From: an uncultured Erysipelotrichaceae bacterium
GTDB taxonomy: Bacteria; Bacillota_I; Bacilli_A; RFN20; CAG-826
Direction: 5' to 3'
DNA length: 64,000 nt
NCBI GenBank assembly: GCA_947166565.1
Contig: CAMVEL010000004.1
Span: forward strand, 1-64,000
Below, in pieces: positions 18,901 through 28,842 of the stretch. Positions within the stretch are counted from its first letter, which is position 1, and each line of letters starts with the position of its first letter. The translations under genes and the position numbers were made by a program. Below the pieces are notes generated by a model that had not been told where the DNA came from, searched no databases, and was given only the letters and a program-made list of their open reading frames with translations.

Positions 18901-19716
18901 GGCACCCCAATCGACATCCTCCTCTCCCCGATGGGCGTTCCTTCCCGTATGAACATCGGTCAGATCTTCGAGATCCACTTGGGCCTCGCCTGCAGCAAGC
19001 TCCATATGCGCGTTGCGACCCCGGCCTTCGATGGCGTCTCCAACGAGGAAGTCTTCGAAATCATGCAGAAAGCCGGTATTTCCAAAGACGGAAAGACCGT
19101 CCTCTACGATGGTCGCACCGGTGAGCCGTTCGCCGAACGTATCGCCGTCGGCGTGCAATACATGATCAAACTCGTCCACATGGTCGACGACAAATTGCAC
19201 GCCCGTGCCACCGGCCCATATTCGCTCGTCACCCAGCAGCCTTTGGGCGGTAAAGCCCAAAACGGCGGCCAGCGTTTCGGCGAAATGGAAGTCTGGGCCC
19301 TCGAGGCTTATGGCGCCGCCCATACCCTCCAGGAAATGCTCACCATCAAATCCGATGACCGCGTCGGACGCCGCAAGACCTACGAAGCGATCATCAAACA
19401 AAACGAGATTCCAAAGCCCGGCATCCCCGAAGCCTTCAAGGTCTTCACCAAGGAACTCAAGGGCCTTTGCATGAACGTCACCCTCTTCAACCAAGACGGC
19501 GAGGAAATCGACACCGACGCCCTCGCGAAGATGTCCCTCATCGAGGAAAGGAAGGTCAATTCCTCCATCCGTTCCGCGATGGCGCCTCGCGATAATGGCG
19601 AAGGCAGCGACGGACCTAACTTCGATGAACCGGCCGTCACGGTCGCCGAAGACCTAGCCGCCGAAGAAGGCCTCTCGGTTGGATTCAACCCCAGTGGTCT
19701 CAACTCTGATGATTAA
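15988..19716 (+). CDS. rpoB: DNA-directed RNA polymerase subunit beta
   Basis: 1242 residues, normal for Firmicutes. The rifampicin-binding region is present (SSQLSQFMDQTNPLAELTNKRR; then GPGGL.RDRA). Also seen are GQN(I) and EDAVIMSERMV, the KMSGRHGNKGV block, and the C-terminal GGQRFGEMEVWALEAYGA switch region. AAGGAGAG lies 8 nt before the ATG. Rich use of TTC/ATC/CTC codons marks high expression. The C-terminal 40 residues are acidic and low in complexity. Confidence 0.97.
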   Translation: MQEDKFTPMTEFKDYPVGINGRIDFSKISGRLPLPYLCEIQVDSYRWFLEKGIDDVLREVFPISNYTGTLSIDYYSCRLEEPKYTPLECKAGDMTYSSKLKVKLFLKFKSTGEIKQAEVYMGEIPLMTESGTFIVNGAERVIVSQIVRSPGAYVQDTVDKNGTHLYNGEIIPTHGTWLQFETDAKNVSYVRIDRQRKMPSVILFKALGIDDVDKIRELFGDNEHINNTLRKDEDNKNQIQALGDIFSKLKPGEPITEEGLRTFLIQKFFDEKRYDLGRAGRYKYLQKLGIYNRLPGRVLAEPLVSAEGEILFPEGHKLTKEEVNGLRDAEVFEKGAHTETLKVDTKIDDNSTVNVLKVYAHDKQGGDVVRIVGTNLNCGLHRVTISDMVACFSYFCNIMDGIGNTDDIDHLGNRRVRCVGELLQTQFRLGLNKMSKTVQQKMSISDLESVTLQQLINIRPLTTSVRGFFASSQLSQFMDQTNPLAELTNKRRISALGPGGLTRDRASMEVRDVHYTHYGRICPIESPEGQNIGLINNLSTYAKINRYGFIETPYRSIFHDPKTGRAFVAEEKTEYLSADGERGLYIAEANIKLGEACKLKEVWKGCPKGEGDLLVREIIDSEVVVRHDEDNLSVDRSLVDFVDVSPKQIVSIAAACIPFLNHDDATRALMGANMQRQALPLLRPSIPYVGTGMEHVIAKDSGLAVVAVNDGTVKYVDSRTIVVREGKENRTYQLQKFDRSNNGTCINQTPIVNVGDKVKKDQIIADGPAMRNGELALGQNILIAYMTWNGYNYEDAVIMSERMVKEDTFTTIHIEKFECECRDTKLGAETITRDIPNVGDEAKKWLDEDGIIIEGAEVKEGDILVGKVTPKGQTEPTPEEKLLMAIFAEKTKEGKDSSLRVPHGGAGIIHSVKIFSREKKDPLPPGVTKVVRVYIVQKRKISEGDKMSGRHGNKGVISKILPVEDMPFLADGTPIDILLSPMGVPSRMNIGQIFEIHLGLACSKLHMRVATPAFDGVSNEEVFEIMQKAGISKDGKTVLYDGRTGEPFAERIAVGVQYMIKLVHMVDDKLHARATGPYSLVTQQPLGGKAQNGGQRFGEMEVWALEAYGAAHTLQEMLTIKSDDRVGRRKTYEAIIKQNEIPKPGIPEAFKVFTKELKGLCMNVTLFNQDGEEIDTDALAKMSLIEERKVNSSIRSAMAPRDNGEGSDGPNFDEPAVTVAEDLAAEEGLSVGFNPSGLNSDD

Positions 19717-19734
19717 GGAAAGGAGAACGCAACA

Positions 19735-22700
19735 ATGGCAGATATCAATCTTACCCTAGAAGCGACTTCCGCGATGGAAGAAGCGCCCCGTCGTCGTGAA
19801 CCCCGTTCCTCCAATGGAAAAGAGACCTTCGACATCAATAACCTTTCGGCGGTCCAAGTCGGCTTAGCCTCCCCGGAAACCATCCGTTCCTGGTCCAAAG
19901 GCGAAGTCACCCGTGCCGAAACCATCAACTACCGTAGCCAAAAACCGGAAATGGGAGGTCTCTTCTGCGAAAAGATCTTCGGTCCGGCCAAAGACTACGA
20001 ATGCCACTGTGGCAAATACAAGAAGATCAGATACCAAGGCATCACCTGCGAGAAGTGCGGCGTTGAGGTCATCTCCAAGGAATGGAGACGCGAGAGGATG
20101 GGCCATATCGAGCTCGTCTCCCCTTGCTCCCATATCTGGTACCTCAAATCCATCCCTTCCCGTATGGGTCTTATCCTCGATATCTCCCCGAAACAACTCG
20201 AGGAAGTCATCTATTTCGCCGCCCACATCGTCTTGAACAAAGGCAATGCGGACAAACTCAAATACAAGCAATACATCTCCGAGGCCGTTGGCCGTGAGGT
20301 CTTCCCGGATGTCCTCCGCGACATCCTCGCTTCCGGCACACCAGCCAAGGATACCCTCGATTACGAGCGCGCCTCCCACCTCATTGAGAGCTTGGAAAAG
20401 AAGAACGAGGCCGGTACTTATACCGAAGCCTACGACATCCTTTCCGTCACGAGCTTCATCAACAAATATACCGGAGCCGAATTCGGCCAGGGTGCCGCGG
20501 CCATCAAGAGGCTTCTCCACGAAGTCGATCTCGATAAGGAATTCAACGAACTCAAAGCCGAACTCCTCAAAGATAGCGAGGACAAGACCTCGGCCCAGAA
20601 GAAGCTCAAAGACGCCAAGCGCCTCGAGGTCATCTCCGCTTTCCGCGATTCCGGACAGAAACCGGAATGGATGGTCCTCGACGTCATCCCCGTCATCCCA
20701 CCGGATCTCCGTCCGATGCTTCAACTCGACGGCGGACGTTTCGCCGCGAGTGACCTCAACGACCTCTATCGCCGCGTCATCTCCCGTAACACCCGTTTGA
20801 AGAAGCTCATCGACATGAAGGCCCCATACGTCATCATGATGAATGAGAAGCGTATGTTACAGGAAGCCGTCGACGCCCTCATCGATAACGGTCGCCGCAC
20901 GAAGGCCATCACCGGTCCCAACGGCCGCCCGTTAAAGTCCCTCTCCGCCGGATTAAAGGGCAAGCCCGGTCGTTTCCGTCAGAACCTCCTCGGCAAACGT
21001 GTCGACTATTCCGGACGTTCCGTCATCGCGGTCGGACCGGACCTAAAGATGTATCAATGCGGCATCCCAAGAGAGATGGCGATCCAACTTCTCCGTCCCT
21101 TCATCGCCGCGATCCTTATCAAGGAGCAGAAGGTCAACGCCCATAAGGCGGCCGATAAGATCATCGATCGTTACGACCCAATCGTCTTCGATATCGTCGA
21201 ACGCATCATCTCCGATCACCCCGTCCTCCTTAACCGTGCCCCGACCCTTCACAGGCTTTCCATCCAGGCCTTCCAGCCAAAGCTCGTCGATGGCCGTGCG
21301 ATCCGTTTGCACCCCCTCGTCTGCCCTGGCTTCAACGCCGACTTCGATGGTGACCAGATGGCCGTCCACGTCCCATTAGGGAAAGCGGCCCAACAGGAAG
21401 CCGTCAAATTGATGCTCGCCTCCAACAACATCCTTGGTCCTAAGGATGGTAAGGCCATCGTCGTTCCTGGACAGGACATGATCCTTGGCAACTGGCACCT
21501 CACCACCGAGGAAACCGCGGATGACTTCCTTGCCCGCGCCAAAGCCCTCCGTGCCATCGAAGAGTCCGAGGAGAAGGACGGCACCGCCGCACTTGAACGT
21601 GCCGAAATCCTCCGCATGGCCGAAAAGGACGAGGAATTCGCCGCTAACGAAGCCAAGGTCTTCGCTAATGTCGACGAAGTCTTCCTCGCCTATAACGCCA
21701 ATGCCGTTTCCCTCCATTCCCGTATCGCTATCCCCGCCTCCAAAATCCATAAGGACGAAGGCAAGGGTATGCCAAGGGGCGTGATGGGCAAATACCTCAT
21801 CACCACCGTCGGTAAGATCATCTTCAACGAAGTCTTCCCCGACGACTTCCCCTATATCAACGACGCCATCAAGGGCGATTCCACCCTCACCCTTCTCGCC
21901 AAACTCAAAGGCGACTTCGTCTCCCCTGCCGATATCGAAGGCAAGGTGAAGGAAGAAGAGGGCAAATCCCCACTTGCTTCCTACGTCGCTTCCCGTCCTC
22001 TGAAGAACGCTATCGGCAAGGTCTCCCTCGGCTTGCTCATCGACCTCCTTTTCAAGGAATACGGTACTTCCAAGACCTCCGCGGTCCTCGATAAGATCAA
22101 AGACCAAGGCTTCAAGTACTCGATGATCTCCGCGGTCACCGTCTCCATCAGCGACATCAAGGACGTCGACAAGAAGTACGACCTCGTCGCCGAAGGACAA
22201 GCCAAAGTCGATCAGATCGAAAAGGCCTATCGCCATGGCTTCCTCACCGTCGAAGAACGTCATAAGCAAATCGTCGCCATCTGGACCGATATCACCAATC
22301 GCGTCAAAGGCCTCGTCGCCAAACAGATGCAAAACGACAAGCGCAACCCGCTCGTCATCATGGCCGACTCCAAGTCTCGTGGCTCCGTCGATAACTTCAA
22401 GCAGCTCATCGGTATGAAAGGCCTTGTCGCTAACCCGAAGAACGAGGAAATCGAACTTCCAATCATCTCCTCTTACCTCGAAGGTATGAAGGTCAGCGAG
22501 TTCTTCATCAACACCCACGGCGCCCGTAAGGGTTCCGCCGATACCGCCCTTAAGACCGCGGACTCCGGCTATCTCACCAGGCGTCTAGTCGACGTCTCCC
22601 AGGACGTCGTCGTCCGCGAGGATGACTGCCATACCGACCATGGCTTCAAGGTCCGCGAAATCCGCGATACCTCCCAAGACACGGTCATCCGTTCCCTCCA

Positions 22701-23874
22701 AGAACGTATCATCGGCCGTTATTCGATGCGCGACGTCGTCAATTCCGACGGCATCGTCCTCGTCAGGGCCAACGAGCTCATCACCGAGGACATCGCCGAA
22801 GCGATCGTCAACGCGGGCATCAAGGAAGTCGAGATCCGTTCCGTCTTCACCTGCCAAACCAAAGATGGCGTCTGCCGTCATTGCTATGGCCTTAACATGG
22901 CGACCGGCCAACTCGTCGAAAAAGGCGAGGCGGTTGGTATCATGGCCGCCCAATCCATCGGCGAACCTGGTACCCAGCTCACCATGCGAGTCTTCCATAC
23001 TGGTGGTATGGCCGGTACCGACATCACCCAGGGTCTTCCCCGTGTCCAAGAGCTCGTCGAAGCCCGTAACCCGAAAGGCGAAGCCCTTATCTCCAAAATC
23101 GATGGCTATGTCTATAGCGTCGAACCGAAGAACGAATGCTACACGGTCGTCATCCGCAAATATCGTAACGGTGACCCAACCGACAATTCTCCGGAGAACA
23201 TCCTCGACGAGAAGACGGAAGAAACCCCATACGGTGCCCGTCTCCGCATCTCCGCGAAGGTTGATCCCGCGCATCCTCAGCACGTTGAAGCCGGCGCGAA
23301 GATCACCGAAGGCGCCATCTCGCCAAAGACCCTCCTTAGCTATGCGGGTGTCGAGAAACTCGAGATCTACATGATTAAGGAAATCCAGAAGGTCTATCAC
23401 TCTCAGGGTATCGGCATTTCCGATAAGCACCTTGAGATCATCATCCGTCAGATGCTCCGCAAGGTGCAGATCAACGATGGTGGCGATACCTCCTTGCTCC
23501 CTGGCACGAGGGTCTCGGTCACGAAATTCACCGAAGAGAACGCGAAAGCCCTTCTCGAAGGCAAGCGCCCGGCCGTCTGCAGCCCACTCGTCCTCGGCAT
23601 CACCAAAGCCGCCCTCGAGACCGAATCCTTCCTCTCCGCCGCCTCCTTCCAGGAGACGACCCGCGTCCTCACCGACGCCGCCATCAAAGCCAAGAAGGAC
23701 TACCTCCATGGCTTGAAGGAAAACGTCATCACGGGCAAACTCATCCCAGCTGGCACTGGCTTACGCACCCCTGAAGAAGAGGAAGAGGCCCTTGCCGGAT
23801 TCACCGTCGCCTCCGCGATGGATGAGGTCAAGGACAAATACATCGAGAAGCATGACCGCCGTCATCACGCCTAA
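19735..23874 (+). CDS. rpoC: DNA-directed RNA polymerase subunit beta'
   Basis: 1379 residues. The N-terminal zinc site is CHCGKYKKIRYQGITCEKCG, the catalytic magnesium loop is NADFDGDQM, and the second zinc site includes CHTDHG and CRHCYGLN. About 30 extra residues precede the usual start of conserved sequence (EATSAMEEAPRRREPRSS), a modest N-terminal extension. GGAAAGGAG lies 8-9 nt before the ATG. Followed by a terminator, closing the rplJL-rpoBC operon. Confidence 0.97.
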   Translation: MADINLTLEATSAMEEAPRRREPRSSNGKETFDINNLSAVQVGLASPETIRSWSKGEVTRAETINYRSQKPEMGGLFCEKIFGPAKDYECHCGKYKKIRYQGITCEKCGVEVISKEWRRERMGHIELVSPCSHIWYLKSIPSRMGLILDISPKQLEEVIYFAAHIVLNKGNADKLKYKQYISEAVGREVFPDVLRDILASGTPAKDTLDYERASHLIESLEKKNEAGTYTEAYDILSVTSFINKYTGAEFGQGAAAIKRLLHEVDLDKEFNELKAELLKDSEDKTSAQKKLKDAKRLEVISAFRDSGQKPEWMVLDVIPVIPPDLRPMLQLDGGRFAASDLNDLYRRVISRNTRLKKLIDMKAPYVIMMNEKRMLQEAVDALIDNGRRTKAITGPNGRPLKSLSAGLKGKPGRFRQNLLGKRVDYSGRSVIAVGPDLKMYQCGIPREMAIQLLRPFIAAILIKEQKVNAHKAADKIIDRYDPIVFDIVERIISDHPVLLNRAPTLHRLSIQAFQPKLVDGRAIRLHPLVCPGFNADFDGDQMAVHVPLGKAAQQEAVKLMLASNNILGPKDGKAIVVPGQDMILGNWHLTTEETADDFLARAKALRAIEESEEKDGTAALERAEILRMAEKDEEFAANEAKVFANVDEVFLAYNANAVSLHSRIAIPASKIHKDEGKGMPRGVMGKYLITTVGKIIFNEVFPDDFPYINDAIKGDSTLTLLAKLKGDFVSPADIEGKVKEEEGKSPLASYVASRPLKNAIGKVSLGLLIDLLFKEYGTSKTSAVLDKIKDQGFKYSMISAVTVSISDIKDVDKKYDLVAEGQAKVDQIEKAYRHGFLTVEERHKQIVAIWTDITNRVKGLVAKQMQNDKRNPLVIMADSKSRGSVDNFKQLIGMKGLVANPKNEEIELPIISSYLEGMKVSEFFINTHGARKGSADTALKTADSGYLTRRLVDVSQDVVVREDDCHTDHGFKVREIRDTSQDTVIRSLQERIIGRYSMRDVVNSDGIVLVRANELITEDIAEAIVNAGIKEVEIRSVFTCQTKDGVCRHCYGLNMATGQLVEKGEAVGIMAAQSIGEPGTQLTMRVFHTGGMAGTDITQGLPRVQELVEARNPKGEALISKIDGYVYSVEPKNECYTVVIRKYRNGDPTDNSPENILDEKTEETPYGARLRISAKVDPAHPQHVEAGAKITEGAISPKTLLSYAGVEKLEIYMIKEIQKVYHSQGIGISDKHLEIIIRQMLRKVQINDGGDTSLLPGTRVSVTKFTEENAKALLEGKRPAVCSPLVLGITKAALETESFLSAASFQETTRVLTDAAIKAKKDYLHGLKENVITGKLIPAGTGLRTPEEEEEALAGFTVASAMDEVKDKYIEKHDRRHHA

Positions 23875-23900
23875 TCTTCTCGTTAATTGACCTATTCATT

Positions 23901-23927
23901 GGGGCAATCCATCCGGGTTGCCCCTTT
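23901..23927 (+). terminator. rpoBC terminator
   Basis: GGGGCAA (23901-23907) pairs with TTGCCCC (23918-23924) across a 10-nt loop, followed by a T-rich tail. Confidence 0.88.
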
Positions 23928-23953
23928 AATTTGTCTTCCTTTTAAGGGAAAAT

Positions 23954-25495
23954 ATGGCCGTTATGCGAAAGAATGCCGTTTTTATAATCTCGCTTCTAGG
24001 ACTCGCCCTCCCTTCCTGCGCGAATCCTATATATGGGGATTATGTTTATTCTCCCTTGAACAACGATCCTTTCGTCGAGATTCAAAAAGACGGTTTTTAC
24101 AGGATTGGGGATTACGATTCCTATGAATCGAACGGCCATGAGATAAATATGGATTTTTCCTCCATTTACCAACTAGGCAACGTGAGGTTCAATATGCCGA
24201 CCGTTGGGGAAGTGCCATTGCTAGTCATCCCCATCGATTTTGAGGATTCGGTGGGGAATACCTCCTCCATCAAGAACATCGAATCCGCCTTCAAAGGGGA
24301 TAATGGCACCAACCAATACGTCTCGGTCGCCGAATATTATGATCGTTGCTCCTTGGGTAGGCTCCATCTTCTCCCCCATGTGAGTGATAGGTTCTTCCGT
24401 TCATCGACATATCCAAAGAAAAGCGACCTTGCCTCCTTGACGGGCTCAGGGGCCGTTTCGACCTTGACGCGTCTATATAACGAGGCTTTGGCCTGGTTTG
24501 GTGAGACCTATCCTTCGATACCGTTGGACGATTATTCCTTCTTGGCCAAGAACGGGAGCAAGAAGATCCCTCTTTATTTCATCTATAATGCCCCATATTC
24601 CGGGGAAGCCGATGGAAGCAGCAACCGCGATTCGATGTTTTGGGCCTTCACGATCAATTCCCCTGCCCCAATCTCCTGGAGCAGCATCGACATGATGCAC
24701 CTTTCCTCCAATAAGGTGGACGCGCATACGTATATCCATGAAACGGGCCATCTGCTTGGACTAGAGGATTATTACGATACCTTCTCCACGAACATCCTTT
24801 CCAAAGTCTCCCCTTTAGGGAGGATGGACATGATGGATTGCTCCTTAGGAGATCAAAACGCCTTTTCGAAGATGCTCCTTGGCTGGGAAAGGCCCTTTGT
24901 CCCAACCTCTGACTGCGAGATCACCATCCATCAGTCATCCTTGAATAACGAATGCATCCTCCTCTCCCCTTCTTGGAACAAGACTTTGTTCGACCAATAC
25001 GTCTTGCTCGAATTCTATACCCCGACCGGCTTAAACAAAGTCGATGCCCTCTATAGGAACGATCCCTCGATGAGGCTCATGAGGCGTCCTGGGGTCAAGG
25101 CCTATTTGGTTAGGGGAAACCTAAAGTTATATAACGGGAACGTCCAAACGGGCGAATACCTCACCCCCAACAATTACAATGGGGGCCGTCTATATTTCGG
25201 AAGGAACAACAATTCCAAGGATAACCCCCTCATCCAAACGTTGAACAAATACGGGAATAAGGTAGCTTTACCCGATTATTTCGTCGCTTCCGACCATGAG
25301 GAGGACGTTTCCTTCATCCAAAACGGGGAAGTGATGTCCATCCATCTTTCGGAATCCTTGTTCTTCCAAAACGACGGCATCGACAATGAGCATTTCTCCG
25401 ATCTGAGGATAAACGGGAATAAACTCGGATGTTCCTTCAAGGTCTCAGAACTCACTTCCTCCTACGCGAAGATAAAAATCACCTTCGATAAGTGA
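23954..25495 (+). CDS. M6-family metalloprotease, lipoprotein
   Basis: 513 residues. A signal sequence ends in a lipobox (LALPSC, cysteine near 23), so the enzyme should be anchored outside. The zinc site is H262-E-T-G-H266 followed by LGLEDYYD, the extended HExxHxxGxxD form of M6 (immune inhibitor A-like) peptidases, and the downstream MMD...GDQNAFSKMLLGW block is typical of the family. ATG 23954 has AAGGGA only 5 nt upstream; ATG 23963 is an alternative that still leaves the signal intact. It stands alone between rpoC and rpsL, a place usually held by ribosomal genes. Confidence 0.88.
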   Translation: MAVMRKNAVFIISLLGLALPSCANPIYGDYVYSPLNNDPFVEIQKDGFYRIGDYDSYESNGHEINMDFSSIYQLGNVRFNMPTVGEVPLLVIPIDFEDSVGNTSSIKNIESAFKGDNGTNQYVSVAEYYDRCSLGRLHLLPHVSDRFFRSSTYPKKSDLASLTGSGAVSTLTRLYNEALAWFGETYPSIPLDDYSFLAKNGSKKIPLYFIYNAPYSGEADGSSNRDSMFWAFTINSPAPISWSSIDMMHLSSNKVDAHTYIHETGHLLGLEDYYDTFSTNILSKVSPLGRMDMMDCSLGDQNAFSKMLLGWERPFVPTSDCEITIHQSSLNNECILLSPSWNKTLFDQYVLLEFYTPTGLNKVDALYRNDPSMRLMRRPGVKAYLVRGNLKLYNGNVQTGEYLTPNNYNGGRLYFGRNNNSKDNPLIQTLNKYGNKVALPDYFVASDHEEDVSFIQNGEVMSIHLSESLFFQNDGIDNEHFSDLRINGNKLGCSFKVSELTSSYAKIKITFDK

Positions 25496-25551
25496 TAAAC
25501 CCCATGTTTTTTGTCCAAGATAAAAAACTCTTAATATAATTAAAAATCTTG

Positions 25552-25580
25552 TTGACTTACCACATAGCCCCGCGTATCAT
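25552..25580 (+). promoter_or_regulatory. Promoter of rpsL-rpsG-fusA
   Basis: TTGACT 25552-25557, 17-nt spacer, TATCAT 25575-25580. The leader to rpsL is about 95 nt. Confidence 0.85.
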
Positions 25581-25585
25581 CTCCC

Positions 25586-25647
25586 ACGGACGAAAGATTA
25601 CGGTTTTGTCCGTTTTATTTTCCCTGGGTGTTGATACACCGGGGAAA
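25586..25647 (+). ncRNA. Two-hairpin leader of the rpsL operon
   Basis: Hairpin 1: ACGGAC (25586-25591) with GTCCGT (25608-25613), followed by TTTTATTTT, looks like a weak intrinsic terminator. Hairpin 2: 25619-25631 with 25636-25647, a nearly perfect long stem with a TTGA(T) loop. The arrangement suggests attenuation or repression by a ribosomal protein, but I do not recognise a described family. Confidence 0.55.
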
Positions 25648-25681
25648 GTGTGTTCAAAAAAAGAAAGAAAGGAACGAGAAA

Positions 25682-26101
25682 ATGCCAACAATTAACCAAT
25701 TAGTCAGGCAAGGCCGCCACAGCGCGGTCAAGAAATCGAAGAGCCCGGCTCTCGGCAAAAGATGGAACTCCTTGACCAAGAAGAACCTCAATCAGGCCTC
25801 TTCCCAGAAGCGTGGTGTCTGCACCCGTGTCGGAACGATGACCCCGAAGAAACCGAACTCCGCTCTCCGCAAATACGCCCGTGTCCGTTTAAGCAACGGC
25901 TACGAAGTCACCGCCTATATCGGTGGTGAAGGACACAACCTCCAGGAGCACTCCACCGTCATGATCCGTGGCGGCCGTGTCAAAGACCTCCCAGGTGTCC
26001 GTTACCACATCATCCGTGGCACCCTTGATTGCGCCGGTATCGAAGCCCGTCGCCAAGGCCGCTCCCTCTACGGCACCAAGAAGCCGAAGGAAGCCAAATA
26101 A
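25682..26101 (+). CDS. rpsL: 30S ribosomal protein S12 (uS12)
   Basis: 139 residues from ATG 25682, which follows GAAAGGAAC; an upstream in-frame GTG at 25628 lies inside the leader hairpin and is rejected. Conserved blocks are [32 protein letters not shown] and [18 protein letters not shown]12 lies at the decoding centre; the TPKKPNS loop carries the lysine usually altered in streptomycin resistance, here unaltered. First gene of the str operon. Confidence 0.96.
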   Translation: MPTINQLVRQGRHSAVKKSKSPALGKRWNSLTKKNLNQASSQKRGVCTRVGTMTPKKPNSALRKYARVRLSNGYEVTAYIGGEGHNLQEHSTVMIRGGRVKDLPGVRYHIIRGTLDCAGIEARRQGRSLYGTKKPKEAK

Positions 26102-26119
26102 GGAAAGGAGAACTAGACA

Positions 26120-26590
26120 ATGCCAAGAAAAGGTTCAGTCGAGAAACGTGACGTCCTTCCCGATCCAGTATATAACTCAAAATTAGTCACCCGCCTCATC
26201 AACCGCGTCATGTACGATGGAAAGAGGGGCACCGCCCAGGCCATCATCTACAAGGCCTTCAAGAAGATCGAAGAGAAGACTGGCAAACCAGCGATCGACG
26301 TCTTCGCGACCGCCGTCGGAAACATCATGCCTGAGGTCGAACTCAAGGTCCGCCGCATCGGCGCCGCTAACTATCAGGTCCCAGTCGAAGTTTCCCCAGA
26401 AAGGAAGCAGACCCTCGGACTCCGCTGGCTCGTCACCTATTCCCGTCTCCGCGGCGAGAAGACCATGGAAGACAAGCTCGCCAACGAAATCATCGATGCC
26501 GCCAACGGCACCGGCGCTTCCATCAAGAAGAAGGAAGACGTCCACAAGATGGCCGAAGCCAACAAAGCTTACGCCCACTATCGTTGGTAA
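26120..26590 (+). CDS. rpsG: 30S ribosomal protein S7 (uS7)
   Basis: 156 residues, the normal length, starting [20 protein letters not shown] and containing [20 protein letters not shown] and [15 protein letters not shown]7 starts assembly of the 30S head. It has GGAAAGGAG upstream and lies 18 nt after rpsL and 18 nt before fusA, so it is in the same operon. Confidence 0.96.
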   Translation: MPRKGSVEKRDVLPDPVYNSKLVTRLINRVMYDGKRGTAQAIIYKAFKKIEEKTGKPAIDVFATAVGNIMPEVELKVRRIGAANYQVPVEVSPERKQTLGLRWLVTYSRLRGEKTMEDKLANEIIDAANGTGASIKKKEDVHKMAEANKAYAHYRW

Positions 26591-26608
26591 TTCAGGAAGG
26601 AGTTTACC

Positions 26609-28705
26609 ATGGCTGATAACGAGTTAGAGATCAAAGAATCCGCAACTTACGACCTTCCCCATACCCGCAACATCGGCATCATGGCCCATATCGACGCAGG
26701 TAAGACCACCACTAGCGAACGTATTCTCTATTACACTGGCCGCACCCACAAAATCGGCGAGGTCCACGAAGGGGCCGCGACGATGGACTGGATGGCACAG
26801 GAACAGGAAAGAGGTATCACCATCACCTCTTCCGCGACTACCTGCTTCTGGAAGGGTCATCGCTTCAATATCATCGACACCCCGGGGCACGTCGACTTCA
26901 CCGTTGAGGTCGAGCGTTCCCTCCGCGTCCTTGATGGTGCGATTACGGTCCTCGACTCCAAAAACGGCGTCGAGCCCCAAACCGAAACCGTCTGGCGTCA
27001 GGGCACCAAGTATGGAGTACCCCGTATCGTCTTCTGCAACAAGATGGACGCGACGGGCGCTGACTTCGATTTGTGCCTCAACACCTTGAAAGACCGCCTC
27101 GGCGCTAACGCCGCCCCAATTCAATGCCCAATCGGCAGGGAAGGCAGCTTCAAGGGTTGCGTCGATATCATCGAGCGCAAAGCCTATGTCTATGGCAGCG
27201 ACAAAGACGATGCCCCAACGATCACCGACGTTCCCGAAGAACTCGTCGATCGCGTCGAGGAGTACCGCAGCATTCTCTTAGAGAAGCTCGCCGCATTCGA
27301 CGATGACCTCATGATGATGGTCCTAGAAGGCGAGGAAGTCCCCGTCGACCTCATCAAGGCCACCATCCGCAAAGCCGTCATCTCCGGTGAATTCTTCCCG
27401 GTCCTCTGCGGCACCGCCTACAAGAACAAATGCATCCAGCCGCTCCTTGACGCTGTTGTCGATTACCTCCCATCCCCACTTGATATCCCAGGTGAGAAGG
27501 GAACCCTCAATGGTGAACCATTCGTTTGCGAAGCCACCGACAACAAACCATTCGTCGGTCTTGCCTTCAAGATCGCGACGGACCCATTCGTCGGACGTCT
27601 AGCCTATGTCCGCGTCTACCAAGGCGTCCTCAAATCCGGTTCCTATGTCCTTAATAGCTCCAGCGGTTCCAAAGAGCGTATCGCCCGTTTGGTCCTTATG
27701 CACGCTAACCACCGTCAGGAGGTCGAAGTCCTCCATGCCGGTGAAATCGGTGCCGTCGTCGGACTTAAGTCCACGACCACCGGTGATACCCTCACCGATC
27801 CAAACCTTCCAGTGGTTCTCGAAGCCCTCGAATTCCCCGAGCCAGTCCTTGAGGAAGCCGTCGAGCCAAGAAGCAAAGGCGACTTGGAGAAGATGGGAAT
27901 CGCCCTCCAAAAACTCGCCGAGGAAGATCCAACCTTCCGCGTCCGTACCGATGCGGAAACCGGCCAGACCATCATCGCCGGTGTTGGTGAGCTCCAACTC
28001 GACATCCTCGTCGACCGTATGAAGAGGGAATTCAAAGTCGACGTCAACGTCGGTGCCCCGCAGGTCAATTACCGCGAGACCTTCCGCAAGGCGGGCGAGG
28101 CCCAGGGCCGCTATGTCAAGCAGTCCGGTGGCCACGGCCAATATGGTGACGTCCACATCCGCTTTGAACCGAACCCCGGCAAAGGCTTCGAATTCGTCGA
28201 TGCCATCGTCGGTGGTGTCGTTCCAAAGGAATTCATCAAACCGACCCAGCAAGGTCTAGAAGACGCCCTCTCCCGCGGTGTCCTCGCTGGCTTCCCCCTC
28301 ATCGACATCAAGGCGACCCTCTTCGACGGTTCCTACCACGATGTCGACTCTTCCGAAGCAGCCTATAAGATCGCTGCCTCCATGGCCCTCAAGGCCGCGG
28401 CCCCGAAATGCGACGCCGTCCTCCTTGAACCGATCATGAAGGTCGAGGTCACCGCTCCAGAAGAATACTATGGTGATGTCATGGGTGACATCCTCCGCCG
28501 TCGCGGCAACATGACCGGCGAAATCCAACGCGGCAACGCGAAGGAAATCGACGCCGAGATCCCATTAGCCCAGATGTTCGGCTATGTCACAGACCTCCGC
28601 TCCCTCACCCAGGGCCGCGGAAACTTCACGATGACCTTCGACCATTACGGCGAATGCCCGAAATCGGTCCAGGACGAAGTCATCCGTAAAGCGCAGGGAA
28701 AATAA
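26609..28705 (+). CDS. fusA: Elongation factor G
   Basis: 698 residues. GTPase motifs: [15 protein letters not shown] (G1), DTPGHVDF (G3), [10 protein letters not shown] (G4). Domain IV has the [15 protein letters not shown] block. EF-G moves tRNAs through the ribosome. AAGGAG lies 9 nt before the ATG. About 15 residues precede the usual start of conserved sequence ([13 protein letters not shown]), slightly more than normal. Confidence 0.97.
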   Translation: MADNELEIKESATYDLPHTRNIGIMAHIDAGKTTTSERILYYTGRTHKIGEVHEGAATMDWMAQEQERGITITSSATTCFWKGHRFNIIDTPGHVDFTVEVERSLRVLDGAITVLDSKNGVEPQTETVWRQGTKYGVPRIVFCNKMDATGADFDLCLNTLKDRLGANAAPIQCPIGREGSFKGCVDIIERKAYVYGSDKDDAPTITDVPEELVDRVEEYRSILLEKLAAFDDDLMMMVLEGEEVPVDLIKATIRKAVISGEFFPVLCGTAYKNKCIQPLLDAVVDYLPSPLDIPGEKGTLNGEPFVCEATDNKPFVGLAFKIATDPFVGRLAYVRVYQGVLKSGSYVLNSSSGSKERIARLVLMHANHRQEVEVLHAGEIGAVVGLKSTTTGDTLTDPNLPVVLEALEFPEPVLEEAVEPRSKGDLEKMGIALQKLAEEDPTFRVRTDAETGQTIIAGVGELQLDILVDRMKREFKVDVNVGAPQVNYRETFRKAGEAQGRYVKQSGGHGQYGDVHIRFEPNPGKGFEFVDAIVGGVVPKEFIKPTQQGLEDALSRGVLAGFPLIDIKATLFDGSYHDVDSSEAAYKIAASMALKAAAPKCDAVLLEPIMKVEVTAPEEYYGDVMGDILRRRGNMTGEIQRGNAKEIDAEIPLAQMFGYVTDLRSLTQGRGNFTMTFDHYGECPKSVQDEVIRKAQGK

Positions 28706-28765
28706 GCGCATCCCCGCGAATATAAAATAATTCGATAAGATAAGGGCGAAAGGGTGCAATTCTTA

Positions 28766-28794
28766 TTGTAAAACCCTTCCCCTTGTCCTAGAAT
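28766..28794 (+). promoter_or_regulatory. Separate promoter of tuf
   Basis: TTGTAA 28766-28771, 17-nt spacer, TAGAAT 28789-28794, within the 137-nt fusA-tuf gap. Gives a leader of about 40 nt with TAGGAGG before the ATG. Confidence 0.75.
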
Positions 28795-28842
28795 TATCGC
28801 GCCTAAAAAGAAAAACCCATTTCCAATAGGAGGAAAATCAAA

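Noticed and set aside
25628-25681. GTG start for a longer S12
   Set aside because: It lies inside the leader hairpin; ATG 25682 matches the conserved S12 start and has a ribosome site.
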